Below are positions 16,509-24,309 of a stretch of 64,000 nucleotides of DNA, piece by piece; position 1 is the stretch's first letter, and every line of letters starts with the position of its first letter. The stretch is from assembly GCA_030606215.1 (NCBI GenBank), contig JAUWGW010000007.1, forward strand, positions 1 to 64,000. Direction: 5' to 3'. The notes beneath the pieces are model-generated. The model was not told where the DNA came from. It ran no database searches and saw only the letters and a list, made by a program, of their open reading frames with translations. The position numbers and the translations under genes were made by a program. The DNA comes from a bacterium (lineage in GTDB: Bacteria; NPL-UPA2; JAUVJM01).

Positions 16509-17123
16509 ATGATTCATGGTATCTACGCTATAATTGATTTGAAACTTGTTCGAGGAGACCTTTGTGAGGTAACAGGAGATATTATTGAGGGGGGGGCAGG
16601 TATTATTCAACTTCGGGCGAAGGAAGCTTCTACAAAAGAATTTTTGGAAGCAGGGGCTGAGGTGAAGAAACTCTGTGAAGGGGAAGTGCTCTTTATCATA
16701 AATGACAGGGTGGACGTTGCACTTGCGCTTGATTCAGATGGGGTGCATCTCGGGCAGGATGATATGCCTGCAAATGTTGCAAGGGATATTCTCGGTAGTG
16801 GAAAGATAATCGGGTGTTCAGTTCATTCTATTGAAGAAGCAAGAATGGCGAATGAGGAAAGTCCAGATTATATCGGAGTAGGTTCTGTATTTTTCACAAG
16901 CACGAAAACAGGTGTTTCTCCCGTTGGAATAGAGCTGATTAGAAAAATAAAAGAGGAGATTGATATACCTGTTGTCGCGATAGGCGGGATAAATGAAGGG
17001 AATATTGCTGAGGTTATTTCTGCGGGAGCTGACGCAGTAGCTGTTTGCTCTGCAATCCTCTCTTCGGATGATGTTAGAGCGGCAACAGAGGGACTTGTAT
17101 CAATTTTTAAGAAAGCCTCATAA
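16509..17123 (+). CDS. thiE: Thiamine-phosphate synthase
   Basis: A ~204-residue TIM-barrel enzyme that joins HMP diphosphate and thiazole phosphate to thiamine phosphate. All family blocks are present: 'IIQLRAK', 'FIINDRVDVAL', 'DGVHLGQDDMP', 'DYIGVGSVFFTSTK' for phosphate binding, 'VVAIGGI' and 'GADAVAVCSAIL'. I chose ATG 16509; a TTG at 16491, inside the toxin end, is in frame. The ribosome site is weak. The pairing with thiC gives two pyrimidine-branch/joining steps; thiD and thiazole genes are not in the window. Thiamine diphosphate is the cofactor of the split transketolase upstream. Confidence 0.93.
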   Translation: MIHGIYAIIDLKLVRGDLCEVTGDIIEGGAGIIQLRAKEASTKEFLEAGAEVKKLCEGEVLFIINDRVDVALALDSDGVHLGQDDMPANVARDILGSGKIIGCSVHSIEEARMANEESPDYIGVGSVFFTSTKTGVSPVGIELIRKIKEEIDIPVVAIGGINEGNIAEVISAGADAVAVCSAILSSDDVRAATEGLVSIFKKAS

Positions 17124-17174
17124 ATGAGGCGACTACATCTTAATAACGTTCTGTAGTTGCTCGATTTATCGAGC
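17115..17174 (+). promoter_or_regulatory. Three stem-loops in the thiE-thiC gap
   Basis: The gap contains GCCTCAT-AA-ATGAGGC (17115-17130), ACTACA (17132-17137) pairing with TGTAGT (17152-17157), and GCTCGAT-TT-ATCGAGC (17159-17174). No T-tract follows any of them and the CTGAGA core of a TPP riboswitch is absent. They may stabilise or process the thiE-thiC transcript. The function is unknown. Confidence 0.4.
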
Positions 17175-17199
17175 TAAGGAGTTTATACTTGGAGAAGAA

Positions 17200-18507
17200 A
17201 TGACTCAGATTCTTTCTGCAAGACGCGGCAATATAACCCGGGAAATGAAGCGGGTGGCAAAGAATGAGAAGGCGGCACTTGATAAAATTATCCAGGGGTT
17301 AACAGATGGGACTTTAATCATACTTGCTAATAGAAACCATAAAGGAGTTACTCCCATTGGAATTGGAAAGGGGCTCAGAACCAAGGTAAATACAAATATA
17401 GGGACATCGCAGGATAAGGTTTCTCTCAGAGAAGAACTTAAAAAGTTAAAGGTTGCAATAAAAGCGGGAACTGATACTGTGATGGACCTGAGCACAGGTG
17501 GAAATCTTGATAGAATCAGGAGAAAAATTCTTGAGAATTGCTCTCTTCCGCTTGGAACGGTTCCGGTTTACCAAGCTGCAGTGGAGGCTGCGAGGAAGAA
17601 GAAAGCATTGGCAAATATGGAGAAAGACGATATATTTTCTGTTATAGAGAAGCAGGTATCTGAAGGTGTAGATTTTGTAACTGTTCACTGCGGGTTGACA
17701 AGGGATGCTCTTGAACGAATAAGGAGGGAAGGCAGGATTACGAATGTTGTAAGTCGTGGCGGGGCATTCCTCATTGAGTGGATGATATACAGGGACAAGG
17801 AAAACCCGCTTTATGAGGATTATGACCGCCTGCTTGAAATAGCAAAGAAGTACGATGCTGTCTTGAGTCTTGGCGATGGTATGAGACCCGGGTGTATTGC
17901 TGATGCTACTGACAGAGCCCAGGTTCAGGAGTTAATCCTTCTCGGTGAACTTGCCGGGATGGCACTTGAAGCGGGAGTTCAGGTAATGATTGAGGGCCCC
18001 GGGCATATACCAGTTCATGAAATCCAGGCAAATGTCCTCCTTGAAAAATCACTCTGTCACGGCGCACCATTTTATGTGCTGGGTCCTCTTGTAACTGATA
18101 TCGCACCTGGATACGACCATATAACTTCAGCTATAGGTGGAGCAATTGCCGCGTCCAGCGGGGCTGATTTCCTCTGCTATGTAACTCCTTCGGAGCATCT
18201 TAGACTGCCAACAACAGAAGATGTTAGGGAAGGGGTAATTGCAACGAGAATTGCCGCACATGCGGCTGATATTGCAAAAGGAGTTCCCGGAGCATTTCAA
18301 AAGGACCTTGAACTTTCAAGAATGCGCGAGAAGAGAAACTGGAGCAAACAATTAAAATTTGCTATTGACCCTGTGAGAGCACGGAGGTACAGAAGAGAGG
18401 ATTTGCCTCACAACGGAGATGTCTGCACAATGTGCGGACAGTACTGCGCTATCAAGAAAGTGGAAGCTTTCTTCCGGCAGCATAAACGAAGGAGAGTAAA
18501 GTCATAG
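17200..18507 (+). CDS. thiC: Phosphomethylpyrimidine synthase
   Basis: A 435-residue radical SAM enzyme that rearranges aminoimidazole ribotide to HMP phosphate. Motifs include 'AGTDTVMDLSTGG', 'VTVHCGLT', 'SLGDGMRPGC', 'IEGPGHIP' and 'YVTPSEHLRLP'. The C-terminal [4Fe-4S] site reads Cys409-X2-Cys412-X3-Cys416, one residue shorter than the CX2CX4C of E. coli ThiC. The short overall length fits ThiC of anaerobes, where I believe this spacing also occurs. GGAG with a 5-base spacer precedes ATG 17200. The last 56 bp overlap the end of the convergent lnt gene. Confidence 0.95.
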   Translation: MTQILSARRGNITREMKRVAKNEKAALDKIIQGLTDGTLIILANRNHKGVTPIGIGKGLRTKVNTNIGTSQDKVSLREELKKLKVAIKAGTDTVMDLSTGGNLDRIRRKILENCSLPLGTVPVYQAAVEAARKKKALANMEKDDIFSVIEKQVSEGVDFVTVHCGLTRDALERIRREGRITNVVSRGGAFLIEWMIYRDKENPLYEDYDRLLEIAKKYDAVLSLGDGMRPGCIADATDRAQVQELILLGELAGMALEAGVQVMIEGPGHIPVHEIQANVLLEKSLCHGAPFYVLGPLVTDIAPGYDHITSAIGGAIAASSGADFLCYVTPSEHLRLPTTEDVREGVIATRIAAHAADIAKGVPGAFQKDLELSRMREKRNWSKQLKFAIDPVRARRYRREDLPHNGDVCTMCGQYCAIKKVEAFFRQHKRRRVKS

Positions 18508-19966
18508 CAAGTATCAGCTTGGCAAAGATATCTCCGTAGCGTGTATAGAATGTTTTTCTTGATGCGGGGGAAAGTTCTCCAATTAGAACACCAACTCTGT
18601 TATAGTCCAGATTTTTTTCTATCGTGCCTATCGGATTGATTACCCGGGACACTCCTGAATTACCTACTCTTACAAAATAGGTATGGTTCTCCACTGCGCG
18701 AAAAGTTGCAATGCTTGCATGCTGGTAGTGGGAGGTTTTACTGTGAGACCAGGCATCGTTTGTTATATTGACGAGGAAATCTGCTCCCTCATTAACAAAT
18801 CTGCGTGTTAAATCTCCGAATATTCCTTCAAAACAGATTAAAACGGAAAACTTTGCGCTTTTGCGAAAATTCCCTCTTCCGGGGATTTCAAAAATTGTAT
18901 ACTTTTCTCCAGGTGTAAAATCTCCTGCCTCTTGAAGCAAATATTCAAGTAGTTTGCTGTGCCTCCAGAATGGGAAATATTCTCCGGCGGGGACAAGATG
19001 GATTTTATCGTACCTGCCCAGTAGTTTACTGGATGGCGAGATAAGAAAAGCGCTGTTGTAGTCTTTCCCATCACTGCTATATGGAGCACCTGTAAGTAGA
19101 TACGCGTCAGTTTCCTTCAAAACCTGTTGAATCTTTCTTCTGAGCCGCTTGTCTCCCTCCTTAATCCTCCCCCCAACTGCAGTCTCGGGCCAGATTATCA
19201 AATCAGGATTTTCAAGTCCTGCTTCGAAACTGAGTGTAGTTAACTTTTCCATTATCATTGAAGAATTTTCATACCATTGGCAATCTGTGCTAAAGTTTGG
19301 CTGGATAAGAGCTACTCTTATGGGTTCCCTATCTGTCTGAAGGGGTCTTTTTATCATCAGACTACCGTAGGAAATGCACAACCCTAATGCAATCCCAACT
19401 ACTACCATGATTCTCAAAGCGCTCTTGGGTCTGTGGAAAGATTTGAAGGCGAGAGCAATGCCAGTGTTGACAAATACAATCAGGAAACTCACGCCGAATA
19501 CTCCTGTGAATTCTGCCGTCTGGATAACAGGGAGAAACTTATATTGCGAGTAGCCGAGACTATTCCATGGAAATCCGAGAAAACCGAGAGACCGAATATA
19601 CTCAAGAGAAGTCCACAAGAGTGGTGCAATCCACATCAAAGCTAACGGATTTCTTCCCTTAAGAAATTTGTTTAATCCTAAACAGAAAAAAGCAGGGTAG
19701 AAAGAAAGGAGGAAAACAACAAGTGGCAAAGCCAGTGGATGGTATACGTGCGTCCAGTAGAGCGAGCCGATATTCCAGATAATTCCACATAGGTACCCGA
19801 GGAGAAAAGAGTTTCGCGGGGTTTCTCCTGCAACTCCAAGAAGTAGAGGCACAAGACAAAACCACGCGACTACTTCAAGGTTCAAAAGAGGAAAGGGAAG
19901 TATGAGAAGGATTCCTGAAAACAAAAAGGGGACGGTATAGAACCGTCCCTTTTTTTCACTCCGCAT
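18452..19966 (-). CDS. lnt: Apolipoprotein N-acyltransferase
   Basis: A ~504-residue inner-membrane enzyme that adds the third acyl chain to lipoproteins. The N-terminal half has about six membrane segments ('FLFSGILLILPFPLLNL' first). The C-terminal nitrilase domain has the Glu-Lys-Cys triad in 'WPETAVG', 'YDKIHLVPAGEYFPF' and 'CFEGIFGDLTR'. It is last in the minus-strand run after lgt and the L,D-transpeptidase. The start is uncertain: ATG 19966 overlaps the upstream stop, but the first codons then encode a terminator-like hairpin. A TTG at 19924 just past it would also give a complete protein. Confidence 0.92.
   Translation of the reverse strand: MRSEKKGRFYTVPFLFSGILLILPFPLLNLEVVAWFCLVPLLLGVAGETPRNSFLLGYLCGIIWNIGSLYWTHVYHPLALPLVVFLLSFYPAFFCLGLNKFLKGRNPLALMWIAPLLWTSLEYIRSLGFLGFPWNSLGYSQYKFLPVIQTAEFTGVFGVSFLIVFVNTGIALAFKSFHRPKSALRIMVVVGIALGLCISYGSLMIKRPLQTDREPIRVALIQPNFSTDCQWYENSSMIMEKLTTLSFEAGLENPDLIIWPETAVGGRIKEGDKRLRRKIQQVLKETDAYLLTGAPYSSDGKDYNSAFLISPSSKLLGRYDKIHLVPAGEYFPFWRHSKLLEYLLQEAGDFTPGEKYTIFEIPGRGNFRKSAKFSVLICFEGIFGDLTRRFVNEGADFLVNITNDAWSHSKTSHYQHASIATFRAVENHTYFVRVGNSGVSRVINPIGTIEKNLDYNRVGVLIGELSPASRKTFYTRYGDIFAKLILAMTLLSFVYAAGRKLPLS
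19924..19950 (-). terminator. Intrinsic terminator/attenuator between the L,D-transpeptidase gene and lnt
   Basis: Read on the minus strand, GGGACGGT and ACCGTCCC form a perfect 8-bp GC-rich stem with a 5-base loop, followed by CTTTTTGTTTT. It begins about 6 bases after the L,D-transpeptidase stop codon. On the plus strand the same hairpin is followed by seven T, so it may also stop thiC-direction transcripts. Confidence 0.7.
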
Positions 19967-21143
19967 CCGCTGAAGTTGTCCCGGTGATGGTGACAGGTGT
20001 GCCAACAGGTACGAGCTTATATAACTCTTCTACATCTCTGTTGTACAATCGGATACAACCGCGCGAGGAATGTTCCCCAACAGTCTCCGGTTGTGTTGTT
20101 CCATGAATCCCGTAGCCAAGTTTATCCAGTCCCATCCAGCATACTCCAAGTATGTTCTTTGGGTGTCCATAAGGATAAATACCATCTTCAGCGTACCATA
20201 CAGGTTTCAACTGTTTGTTGACAATCTTGAATGTGCCGGTTGGTGTGCTTCCGAATTTACCTGTTCCGATGGGATATTCTTTGAAGAATCTCCCATTCAA
20301 CTTAAGAGTCAGTTTATTTGAATCCGCATCCACATAAATTTCAAAATTCCCGGGAGTAATTTTCAATCTTTTCCCAAATGAGAGTATTACCCCTTTAAGC
20401 CTGTTCGCTTGTTTTATGAGAGCAACGGTGGTGTTAAACTCTTTAGCAATTTTCTCAAGTGTATCACCTTTTTTCACTTCATATATTATGCTGTCTCCTG
20501 TGGTTATAGGTGAGAAAATCAGTTTTATGTCCATAGCTCCAAGTTTTTCTTTTGCTTTTTCAACAATCGGATTTTCTGGATAGGACAGAAGCACTTCTTC
20601 ATACCTTTTCCTTGCATCCTCCCATTTTTTGAGTTGCTGGAGGCAGTTCCCGGAACTTACCAGGACTTCAGGAATTACATCAGAATCTCCAAATTCAGAT
20701 AGTATCCTGTTGTAGGAACTAATAGCTTTATCATACTCTCCCGCAATTTCTTCTAAGTGTGTGAGCTCATATAAACTTGCAGGATAATATTCACTGTCAG
20801 GTTTACCACTGATGACTTTCTTCCACAAAACCTTTGCTTTTGAAGGAGCCCCGAGATTATTCAAACAGACTCCACGCAGATAGGCAATCGTCCTCTTGTG
20901 AAAACGTGGGTATTCTTTTGAGGTTTTTTCAAAAATATCGAGTGCGTCTTCAAATTTCTTTTCAGAATAGAGGGATTTCCCTTTTTCAAATCTCTCTTCA
21001 ACTTTCCTCCCAATGGCAATCCTGAGAAAGCTCCCTGCCACAATACCAGCAACAATTAAAAGAACCAGTATTCGTTCCGCCCTTCTGCCTGTGGTGCGTT
21101 TTTTCACTTGTTGTTTAGTAGATTTACCCTTTCTCTTTGCCAA
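19956..21143 (-). CDS. L,D-transpeptidase with TPR and LysM domains
   Basis: A 395-residue envelope protein. A basic N-terminus and one membrane segment (about 25-44) are followed by tetratricopeptide-like repeats (about 50-185), a LysM domain ('IYEVKKGDTLEKIAKEF', about 222-265) that binds peptidoglycan, and a YkuD catalytic domain (about 268-385) with 'GIHGT' and 'SSRGCIRL', whose Cys is the nucleophile. Such enzymes make 3-3 crosslinks or attach proteins to peptidoglycan. The start is a TTG with GGAGG 7 bases upstream. It overlaps lgt by 20 bp, so lgt, this gene and lnt are coupled envelope genes. TPR, LysM and YkuD in one chain is a less usual combination. Confidence 0.92.
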   Translation of the reverse strand: MAKRKGKSTKQQVKKRTTGRRAERILVLLIVAGIVAGSFLRIAIGRKVEERFEKGKSLYSEKKFEDALDIFEKTSKEYPRFHKRTIAYLRGVCLNNLGAPSKAKVLWKKVISGKPDSEYYPASLYELTHLEEIAGEYDKAISSYNRILSEFGDSDVIPEVLVSSGNCLQQLKKWEDARKRYEEVLLSYPENPIVEKAKEKLGAMDIKLIFSPITTGDSIIYEVKKGDTLEKIAKEFNTTVALIKQANRLKGVILSFGKRLKITPGNFEIYVDADSNKLTLKLNGRFFKEYPIGTGKFGSTPTGTFKIVNKQLKPVWYAEDGIYPYGHPKNILGVCWMGLDKLGYGIHGTTQPETVGEHSSRGCIRLYNRDVEELYKLVPVGTPVTITGTTSADAE

Positions 21144-21897
21144 TTTGCCTCCTCCTTATAGCGTAAATGCACACGCAACTGAATACTATGGTGGCACCTG
21201 CCACAACCTGTGTCCATGGCATTTTCATATTCCATAAATACATGGAATCTGCCCGGAAAAATTCTATTCCAGACCTGAGTACTGAATACATAATAGCATA
21301 CAGCAAAAAAATGGAGCCGTCAGCCATTTTTTTCATTCTCAGTCTGTAAAGCAGAAGGAAGATTGAGAGATTTCCCACTATTTCATAAAGCTGTGTTGGG
21401 TGTAAAGGGACATTTACCGGAGCCATTGATTGAGGATTTCTGAATATGACTGCCCACGGAAGAGTGGTTTCCTTCCCGAAACAACAACCATTAAGAAAAC
21501 ATCCAACTCTCCCTATAGCTTGTGCCAGGATGATGGCAGGGGCTCCTGCATCAGCAAATTTCCAGAAGGGAATACCCCTCCTCTTTGTAAACCATATTCC
21601 TGCGAGGAATCCTCCAAGAATTCCTCCATGAAAAGCGAGCCCTCCCTGCCATATTTTAACAATATCCAGGGGATGTTCCAGGAAACAATCAATGTGCAGA
21701 ATTACATAATATAATCTGGCTCCGAGAATGCCGCTTATGATTGCAAGAGAAGCAAAATCAATCATACATTCAGAACCGAGTCCTTTCCTCCTGGTTTCAT
21801 TCTTTGCCAGATAAATAGCGATGAGGAAAGCAGTCGCTATCATCACGCCATAGAGGCGAATTGTAATTGGACCAAGTTTAAGAAGAACTGGATACAT
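21124..21897 (-). CDS. lgt: Prolipoprotein diacylglyceryl transferase
   Basis: A 257-residue integral membrane enzyme that transfers diacylglycerol from phosphatidylglycerol to the lipobox Cys of prolipoproteins. The family blocks are clear: 'LKLGPITIRLYGVMI' at the start, 'LAFHGGILGG', and the signature 'GRVGCFLNGCCFGKET' with the essential Arg, then 'PTQLYE' and late membrane helices. It precedes the L,D-transpeptidase and lnt, which performs the final lipoprotein acylation. lspA is not in the window. It overlaps the rnfB end by 20 bp. Confidence 0.95.
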   Translation of the reverse strand: MYPVLLKLGPITIRLYGVMIATAFLIAIYLAKNETRRKGLGSECMIDFASLAIISGILGARLYYVILHIDCFLEHPLDIVKIWQGGLAFHGGILGGFLAGIWFTKRRGIPFWKFADAGAPAIILAQAIGRVGCFLNGCCFGKETTLPWAVIFRNPQSMAPVNVPLHPTQLYEIVGNLSIFLLLYRLRMKKMADGSIFLLYAIMYSVLRSGIEFFRADSMYLWNMKMPWTQVVAGATIVFSCVCIYAIRRRQIGKEKG

Positions 21898-22684
21898 TTT
21901 CTCTCACAATGAGAACTTTTGCAGGGCATTTCTCCACTGCTTTTGCAATCTTCTCCATATTATCTGAATGGATATGCGGGAGATTACCATCCATTGTAAT
22001 TGCCTGAGGTGCGACCTTTGCACATATCCCACAGCCGAAACAACCGACATTACAGATTTCCCTCACATCTTTCCCTCTATCTTTTGAAACGCATGCCACA
22101 TACGCTTTTGTCTCTCTTGGAATAAGCTGAATGATATTTCCTGGACATACTTTCACGCAGAGCCCACATCCCGTGCATGCATCCTCATCCACGACAGGCA
22201 AGCAATTCTCATCCATTTTAAGCGCACCAAAAGGGCAGGCATCAACACATGACCCAAACCCTAAACATCCATATGGACATCTCTTACCGCCACCCTGGAG
22301 GAGAGAGGCGGCAAGACAATTATTAATCCCTTGATAGATAAATTTTTCTTCTACTTTGTTCTTTCCTCCTCTGCAGCAGACTACAGCTACCTGTGGCACG
22401 GATTCTTCCAATTCGGCTCCCATTACTTCGGCTAATTTCATGTTGACCTCATTCCCGCCGGCAATACAGGCGTTTACAGGCGCTTTCCCGCTCACTACTG
22501 CAGCTGCATAAGCCTGACATCCCGGAAATCCACATGCGCCACAATTTGTTCCGGGAAGTACTTGCATCACTTCTTCTTCATGTCTGTCCACTGCGACGCC
22601 AAACTTCTTCGCTGCAATACCAAGACCTATCCCGAGAATTAACCCGATACCCGCAAGACTTAGAATTGCCAGAAATGCAGTCAT
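21878..22684 (-). CDS. rnfB: Electron transport complex subunit RnfB
   Basis: A ~268-residue iron-sulfur subunit of the Rnf ferredoxin:NAD+ oxidoreductase. There is an N-terminal membrane anchor, then the RnfB [Fe-S] motif 'LPGTNCGACGFPGCQAYA', a cysteine patch, and paired [4Fe-4S] ferredoxin motifs ('CVDACPFGAL', 'CTGCGLCVKVCP', and a further 'CFGCGICAKVAP'). In the last motif the final Cys is replaced by Ala, so that cluster may be incomplete or ligated differently. RnfB passes electrons from ferredoxin to the membrane subunits. The start is ATG 22684 with GAGGG upstream. It is separated from rnfDGEA by three unrelated genes. Confidence 0.93.
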   Translation of the reverse strand: MTAFLAILSLAGIGLILGIGLGIAAKKFGVAVDRHEEEVMQVLPGTNCGACGFPGCQAYAAAVVSGKAPVNACIAGGNEVNMKLAEVMGAELEESVPQVAVVCCRGGKNKVEEKFIYQGINNCLAASLLQGGGKRCPYGCLGFGSCVDACPFGALKMDENCLPVVDEDACTGCGLCVKVCPGNIIQLIPRETKAYVACVSKDRGKDVREICNVGCFGCGICAKVAPQAITMDGNLPHIHSDNMEKIAKAVEKCPAKVLIVRENVSSSS

Positions 22685-23361
22685 CTTTCCCTCAGTAGTT
22701 TGGCACATATAGTTACCATATGAACCCAGAGACTGCTTCTATTAGTAATCAGTCTGGCAGAATGCAGGTTTCGTAGAAATTCTTGAGGAGTATTGAAACT
22801 GTTTAGCTCCACATATGCCCTTCCTACCTCAGAGTTTAAATGAGCATCACTTCCTACCACCATGGCAAATCCATTCTCTCGTGCTAAGCTCAATGCTTTT
22901 TGGTTGTCTTTTACATATATATTTCTTGAGTTAAATACTTCTATAATATCTACTCTTTTTACCTCGTCCTTGTGCGCAAGAGCGGGGTTTATGAGCCTCT
23001 CCAGAGCATCCTTCTTTATCTTAGATTTCCTAAAAGAGCCAAAAGGATGAGGGATTCCAACCAGCCCCCCTTGAACTTTTATCCGCTCAATAGTTTCCTC
23101 CAGAGGCAGTTGCGGAGGGATTGCCTCCTCCAGGAAATAACCCATAATTTCCCCTTCCTGAGTGTCAATTTCTTCCCCTACAATCACCTTGAAATCAGGA
23201 GGAGCTAATTTCTTTAATGCCAGAGCTCCCTCAATAGTATTATGGTCGGTAATGGCTACTCCGGTCAGCCCTCTTTTAGCACAAGTTGAAATTATGGCTT
23301 TTTCTGACAGGAGACTATCCGGGGAATAACGAGTATGGACATGCATATCTATCTTAAGCAT
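22681..23361 (-). CDS. PHP-domain phosphoesterase-like protein
   Basis: A ~226-residue PHP-domain metalloprotein. The metal ligands are visible in 'DMHVHTRYSPDS' (His-X-His), 'ITDHNTIEG', 'VGEEIDTQEGEIMGYF', 'IPHPFG' and 'GSDAHLNSEVG'. Stand-alone members of this length hydrolyse phosphate esters such as 3',5'-nucleoside bisphosphate, 5'-nucleotides or histidinol phosphate; the exact substrate is not evident. I chose ATG 23361, which starts the domain directly; an upstream in-frame start would overlap the UbiA-like gene. It overlaps the rnfB start by 4 bp and lies in the middle of the split rnf locus. Confidence 0.85.
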   Translation of the reverse strand: MLKIDMHVHTRYSPDSLLSEKAIISTCAKRGLTGVAITDHNTIEGALALKKLAPPDFKVIVGEEIDTQEGEIMGYFLEEAIPPQLPLEETIERIKVQGGLVGIPHPFGSFRKSKIKKDALERLINPALAHKDEVKRVDIIEVFNSRNIYVKDNQKALSLARENGFAMVVGSDAHLNSEVGRAYVELNSFNTPQEFLRNLHSARLITNRSSLWVHMVTICAKLLRER

Positions 23362-23372
23362 AAGTTGTACTT

Positions 23373-24251
23373 TCACCAATATAATATTATCCCTGCTGTT
23401 ATCGCCCACAAAATGATATCAATCATCAAAGGCTTATCTGTAACTAAAATATCTTCCGGCTTTCCGCCTGTTCCCTTTTGGTGAATGAGATACAGGTATC
23501 TGAAAATGCCATACAGGACAAAAGGAACGGTAAACACAAGGTTCCTGGTGCCAAACTTTCCTATTGTTTTTTCAGACATGGTATACAGGGCATAAGCCAC
23601 CACAGTTGAAGCAGTAACTACTGAGATCATCTGATCTAACAGATAAGAACTATATTCCGCCAGAACCTGTCTATGATTTTGTGCTCCCCCCTCCAGCTCT
23701 ACCACTTCATATCTTCTCTTACTCAATCCTAAGAAGAGAGAGAGAAGAATTGTGCAGATTATTAGCCAGGAGGAAATCTCTACATTAATGACCACTGCGC
23801 CAGCCACAACCCTGAGTACAAAACCACAGGCAATAGTGAAAACATCTAAAATGACTATGCGCTTCAGTAGAAAAGAGTAGGCTAATTGGAGTAGGAAATA
23901 AGCCAGAGTAACCAGGAAAAAAGACGGGCTTAAGTAATAGGACGCTGCTAACAAAGGAGGTATTAAAATTGTCAGAGTGAGCACAGCATGGGAAATTTTA
24001 AGCCTTCCTGAAGCAATTGGTCTATGAGATTTATCCGGATGGCGTCTGTCCTGTTTTAAATCAGAAAGGTCGTTGAGAATGTAGATTGAGCCGGAAAGAA
24101 GGCAGAAAATAAAAAATGCAAATGTTACTTTGAAGAGCAAGGGGAAATTGAAAATGTTTTGAGAAAACAAAATTCCGGCGAAGATGAAGAGGTTCTTCGT
24201 CCACTGTTTAGGACGAAGGCTTTCCCATACACAGACAAGAAAATTCATCAT
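23373..24251 (-). CDS. UbiA-superfamily prenyltransferase, DPPR-synthase-like
   Basis: A 292-residue polytopic membrane protein resembling decaprenyl-phosphate phosphoribosyltransferase. It opens with 'SLRPKQWTKNLFIFAG' and carries the first Asp-rich motif 'NDLSDLKQDRRHPDKSHRP', then 'PIASGRL', plus 'LGLSKRRYEV' further on, all marks of that subgroup, with about eight membrane helices. Such enzymes make polyprenyl-phosphoryl-ribose 5-phosphate, a donor of pentose for envelope glycans; the PHP phosphatase next door and the epimerase upstream could act on the product. That link is inference. A UbiA menaquinone-type enzyme is less likely given the motifs. Confidence 0.82.
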   Translation of the reverse strand: MMNFLVCVWESLRPKQWTKNLFIFAGILFSQNIFNFPLLFKVTFAFFIFCLLSGSIYILNDLSDLKQDRRHPDKSHRPIASGRLKISHAVLTLTILIPPLLAASYYLSPSFFLVTLAYFLLQLAYSFLLKRIVILDVFTIACGFVLRVVAGAVVINVEISSWLIICTILLSLFLGLSKRRYEVVELEGGAQNHRQVLAEYSSYLLDQMISVVTASTVVAYALYTMSEKTIGKFGTRNLVFTVPFVLYGIFRYLYLIHQKGTGGKPEDILVTDKPLMIDIILWAITAGIILYW

Positions 24252-24280
24252 TCTCTCCTAATGTAAACCAGTGAACCGTG

Positions 24281-24309
24281 TGTCATTCTGAACGAAGTGA
24301 AGAATCTCA
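24281..24309 (+). repeat. Dispersed short repeat (TGTCATTCTGA family), half element
   Basis: TGTCATTCTGA followed by a GAAGTGAAGAATCTC end matches the left half of the palindromic element at 51081. Both copies are preceded by GTAAAC and CCGTG. It lies between the UbiA-like and epimerase genes. Confidence 0.6.

Noticed and set aside
17124-17199. TPP riboswitch before thiC
   Set aside because: The conserved CTGAGA and thi-box sequence are not there; only simple hairpins are.
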